Below, in pieces: positions 42,371-44,519 of a stretch of 44,519 nucleotides of DNA. Position numbers and translations under genes: made by a program. Positions within the stretch are counted from its first letter, which is position 1. The number at the start of each line of letters is the position of its first letter. The notes beneath the pieces are model-generated. The model was not told the origin of the DNA. It ran no database searches and worked only from the letters and a program-made list of their open reading frames with translations. Source of the DNA: Rhodospirillales bacterium (GTDB lineage Bacteria; Pseudomonadota; Alphaproteobacteria; UBA828); NCBI GenBank assembly GCA_028818565.1, contig JAPPNV010000022.1, forward strand, positions 1-44,519. The letters are read 5' to 3'.

Positions 42371-43594
42371 ATGAGCAAGGAGAGCGGCGACAAGGGCCGC
42401 TACCGGGACGAGACACTGCTCTCGGTCCTGGGGCGCAACCCGGCGGCGAACCACGGCGTGGTCAATCCGCCCGTCTATCATGCGTCCACGATCCTGCACG
42501 AAACTGCGGCGGCGCTGAAGGAGGCGACGTTCGGCCCGCGCGAGTACGGCAAGACCTATTACGGCCGCTACGGCACGCCCACGACGTTCCCGCTCCAGGA
42601 TTCCATTGCCGAACTGGAGCAGGGTCACCGCACTTACCTGTTCGGCTCCGGCAAGGCTGCGATCGTGGCGGCGCTGCTCGCCTTCGTGAAGAGCGGCGAC
42701 CATGTGCTGATGACGGACAGCGCCTACGGCCCGACGCGGGGCCTCGCGAACGGGTTGCTCAAGCGCATGGGGGTCGAGACCGCCTTCTACGACCCCTGCA
42801 TCGGCGCCGGCATCGCGGACCTGATACAGGGCAACACCAACGTTGTGGTGGGCGAGTCGCCGGGCTCGATCACCTTCGAGATCCAGGATTTTCCGGCGCT
42901 CGCCGCAGCGGCCCATGAGCGGGGCGCCGTGCTGATCGTGGACAACACCTGGGCCTCGCCGCTGTTCTGTCAGCCTCTCGCGCTGGGCGCCGACGTCTCG
43001 ATCCAGGCCTGCACCAAGTACATCGTGGGCCACTCGGACGCGATGCTGGGCGCGGTCACCACCACCGAGGCCCAGGTCGAGCCGGTGCGCCGCATCTTCG
43101 AGGAGCTGGGCGCGGCACCGGGGCCGGACGACTGCTATCTGGGTCTGCGCGGCCTGCGCACGCTCTCCGTCCGCCTGCACCGGCACCAGGAGACAGGGCT
43201 CGCGCTCGCCCGCTGGTTCCAGACGCGCCCCGAGGTCCGCCGGGTGCTCCACCCCGCGCTGGAGGACGACCCCGGCCACGCGCTCTGGAAGCGCGACTTC
43301 TCCGGCGCCTCCAGCCTCTTCGGCGTGGTGCTGGAGCCGGTGCCCGAGCCTGCGGTCGACGCCTTTCTCGACTCTCTTGCGCTCTTCGGCCTCGGTTATT
43401 CCTGGGGCGGCTACGAGAGCCTGGCGCTGCCCACCTATCCCTGGAAGCTCAGGGACGCGACCCGCTGGGACCCGGCCTGTCCGCTGCTCCGCATCTACGC
43501 GGGGCTCGAGGACCCCGACGACCTCATCGCCGACCTTGATCGGGGCTTCGAGGGCATGGCGGAGGCACGCGAGGGCGCGCCCCCGGCCGATTGA
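42371..43594 (+). CDS. metC: Cystathionine beta-lyase
   Basis: The 407-residue protein belongs to the Cys/Met metabolism PLP family. Lys216 in QACTKYIVGHSD is the PLP lysine, Asp191 in VDNTWASPLF binds the pyridine nitrogen, and YGRYGTPT holds the phosphate-binding Tyr and Arg. GLGYSWGGYESLALP at the C-terminus distinguishes MetC-type beta-lyases from gamma-synthases. It would cleave cystathionine to homocysteine, ammonia and pyruvate. It starts 25 bases after ilvD, so the two may be cotranscribed. It ends 39 bases before the convergent DUF1045 gene. Confidence 0.93.
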   Translation: MSKESGDKGRYRDETLLSVLGRNPAANHGVVNPPVYHASTILHETAAALKEATFGPREYGKTYYGRYGTPTTFPLQDSIAELEQGHRTYLFGSGKAAIVAALLAFVKSGDHVLMTDSAYGPTRGLANGLLKRMGVETAFYDPCIGAGIADLIQGNTNVVVGESPGSITFEIQDFPALAAAAHERGAVLIVDNTWASPLFCQPLALGADVSIQACTKYIVGHSDAMLGAVTTTEAQVEPVRRIFEELGAAPGPDDCYLGLRGLRTLSVRLHRHQETGLALARWFQTRPEVRRVLHPALEDDPGHALWKRDFSGASSLFGVVLEPVPEPAVDAFLDSLALFGLGYSWGGYESLALPTYPWKLRDATRWDPACPLLRIYAGLEDPDDLIADLDRGFEGMAEAREGAPPAD

Positions 43595-43633
43595 GGCGCG
43601 TCAGAGACACCGACTCTGCAGATTTCGATCAGG

Positions 43634-44338
43634 CTAGCTCTCGACGAGAGTGCCGAACAGATAGCGGCGGGCGAGCCTGAGCGGCGCCCCCCTGGCCTCC
43701 TGCTCGAACAGCGCAATTCCGTCCACGGCGAGCGGCTCATCGCACAGCGGCGCGGTGAGCCGCTCGAGCGCCTCCCGGAGAGAACGGCGCTCGGGTGCAT
43801 CGAGCTCGCAGGTGAGCGTCATGTGGAAGCGGAACTCGTCCAGAACGAACGGGTAGCCCCACTGGCGGAGCAGTTCCTCCTGGCGGGGCGTGTGCGTCCC
43901 CGCCTGGCGGCGAATGTGCTCGGCCGGCGTGGGCGGTGCCCGAAAGCGATGGAAGGCGTGGATGATGTCGTCCTCCAGTGCCTGCATCGCCTCGCTCTCG
44001 CTTGAGAGCATCAGGGCGAGGAAGTCGTCGAGCGTCGCGAGCCGGAGCGGCGGCGCGCGGAAGGGCTGCCTGTCGCGTGCGAAGTCGGCGAGCGCCTCAT
44101 CGAGCATCCCGCGTGTGCATCCCTCGGCGACGCGAAAGGGCGGCGCCAGGGTCGCATGAAAGCCGTAGCCACGGGGTGTCTCCGTGATGCACGCCAACCG
44201 TTCGTCGCTGAACCCCTCGACCGCAGGCCGCGCCGGGCGCGCGCCGGTCTCGGCATCGCGCCCGAGCCAGGCCGCACCGAAGCGCGCGAGCGCAGAGTCC
44301 GCCGGAGGCGCGAAGTAGATGGCGTAGCGGGCGGTCAT
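43634..44338 (-). CDS. DUF1045 family, 2H-phosphoesterase-like protein
   Basis: A 234-residue soluble protein. Two His-x-Thr motifs about 110 residues apart, GFHATL (about 59-64) and RFHMTLT (about 169-175), mark the 2H phosphoesterase superfamily. The opening RYAIYFAPP, the PRGYGFHATLAPPF block and the GTHTPRQEELLRQWGYP segment match DUF1045, which is usually encoded in phosphonate (phn) gene clusters. No phn gene is in view, but the cluster could lie to the right. It may act on a cyclic ribose phosphate; this is inferred from superfamily and usual context. Confidence 0.85.
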   Translation of the reverse strand: MTARYAIYFAPPADSALARFGAAWLGRDAETGARPARPAVEGFSDERLACITETPRGYGFHATLAPPFRVAEGCTRGMLDEALADFARDRQPFRAPPLRLATLDDFLALMLSSESEAMQALEDDIIHAFHRFRAPPTPAEHIRRQAGTHTPRQEELLRQWGYPFVLDEFRFHMTLTCELDAPERRSLREALERLTAPLCDEPLAVDGIALFEQEARGAPLRLARRYLFGTLVES

Positions 44339-44388
44339 CGCAAATGCGGGATGGGGCGTTCGCGCCGGGGCCTGTTGCGGTGCCCGGC

Positions 44389-44519
44389 TCAGCGGCTCTG
44401 GCCGGTACGGCTGAACAGAATCCAGAAGAACGTGCCGATGATCGGCAGCGTGACTCCGAAGATCAGCGAGGCCAGGCCGAAGATGATCGGCACGTTGGAC
44501 TGGTGCGAGGACGCCTGCG
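44389..44519 (-). CDS. C-terminal end of a small membrane protein (cut by the window edge)
   Basis: The minus strand reads an open frame from the window edge to TGA at 44389-44391. The 42 or so visible residues contain VPIIFGLASLIFGVTLPI followed by IGTFFWILFSRTGQSR, a likely C-terminal membrane helix with a short basic tail. The N-terminus is outside the window and no family can be named. Confidence 0.5.
   Translation of the reverse strand, partial: QASSHQSNVPIIFGLASLIFGVTLPIIGTFFWILFSRTGQSR

Noticed and set aside
40513-42393. A 626-codon minus-strand open frame opposite ilvD, rich in His and Arg
   Set aside because: It is the antisense shadow of ilvD caused by high third-position GC; no family motifs.
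1-44519. CRISPR arrays, tRNA or rRNA genes, prophage or complete insertion sequences
   Set aside because: No regularly spaced repeats, no cloverleaf-like sequence and no transposase or integrase was recognised by reading; a tRNA scan was not possible here.

Overview
The window looks like chromosome of a high-GC alphaproteobacterium, probably a Rhodospirillales-like lineage. The evidence is the LpxI (not LpxH) lipid A route, a PopZ/DUF2497 protein directly before valS, an Alph_Pro_TM family protein, a Fur protein of the alphaproteobacterial type, a two-domain cold shock protein, and the glnD-murJ-trpS and usp-nfu-tsaB-fur gene neighbourhoods. No tRNA, rRNA, CRISPR array or intact transposase was seen. 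The lineage is inferred from gene content only.

Left end (1-4169): an 873-residue surface protein is encoded on the minus strand. It has a signal peptide, two Cache-like sensor folds and a C-terminal autotransporter barrel. Its leader region is repeated at the very left of the window, where it precedes a paralogue that stops after 18 codons, so this locus was tandemly duplicated and one copy has decayed at least at its 5' end. A conserved hypothetical gene follows.

Amide/hydantoin block (4170-11739): an amidase, a cytosolic gamma-glutamyltransferase-like enzyme, an Asp/Glu racemase-superfamily protein with an arylmalonate-decarboxylase-like active site, a class IV aminotransferase (opposite strand), a double cold shock protein and an N-methylhydantoinase/oxoprolinase B subunit. 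The A subunit is absent. The block looks like catabolism of amides, gamma-glutamyl compounds or cyclic ureides.

Envelope operon (11684-21117, minus strand): rseP-bamA-ompH-lpxD-fabZ-lpxA-lpxI-lpxB-eamA, almost every junction overlapping or only a few bases apart. It links the site-2 protease, the outer-membrane protein assembly machine and lipid A synthesis. glnD, murJ and trpS run divergently from it.

Right-centre (26903-35844): a TSUP permease with an Alph_Pro_TM partner and a universal stress protein; the iron-sulfur carrier Nfu; three peptidoglycan or glycan enzymes (glucosaminidase, polysaccharide deacetylase, D-Ala-D-Ala dipeptidase); tsaB; and a minus-strand fur-olsB-olsA group for ornithine lipid synthesis.

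Island and right end (35962-44519): a lower-GC patch holds a chain of overlapping small ORFs, a 16-codon fragment resembling the start of a GT25 glycosyltransferase, a methyltransferase and an orphan protein. Then come popZ, valS, ilvD, metC, a DUF1045 2H-phosphoesterase-like gene and the end of a small membrane protein. The most unusual items are the Cache-autotransporter locus with its duplicated leader, and the overlapping mini-gene island at about 36 kb.
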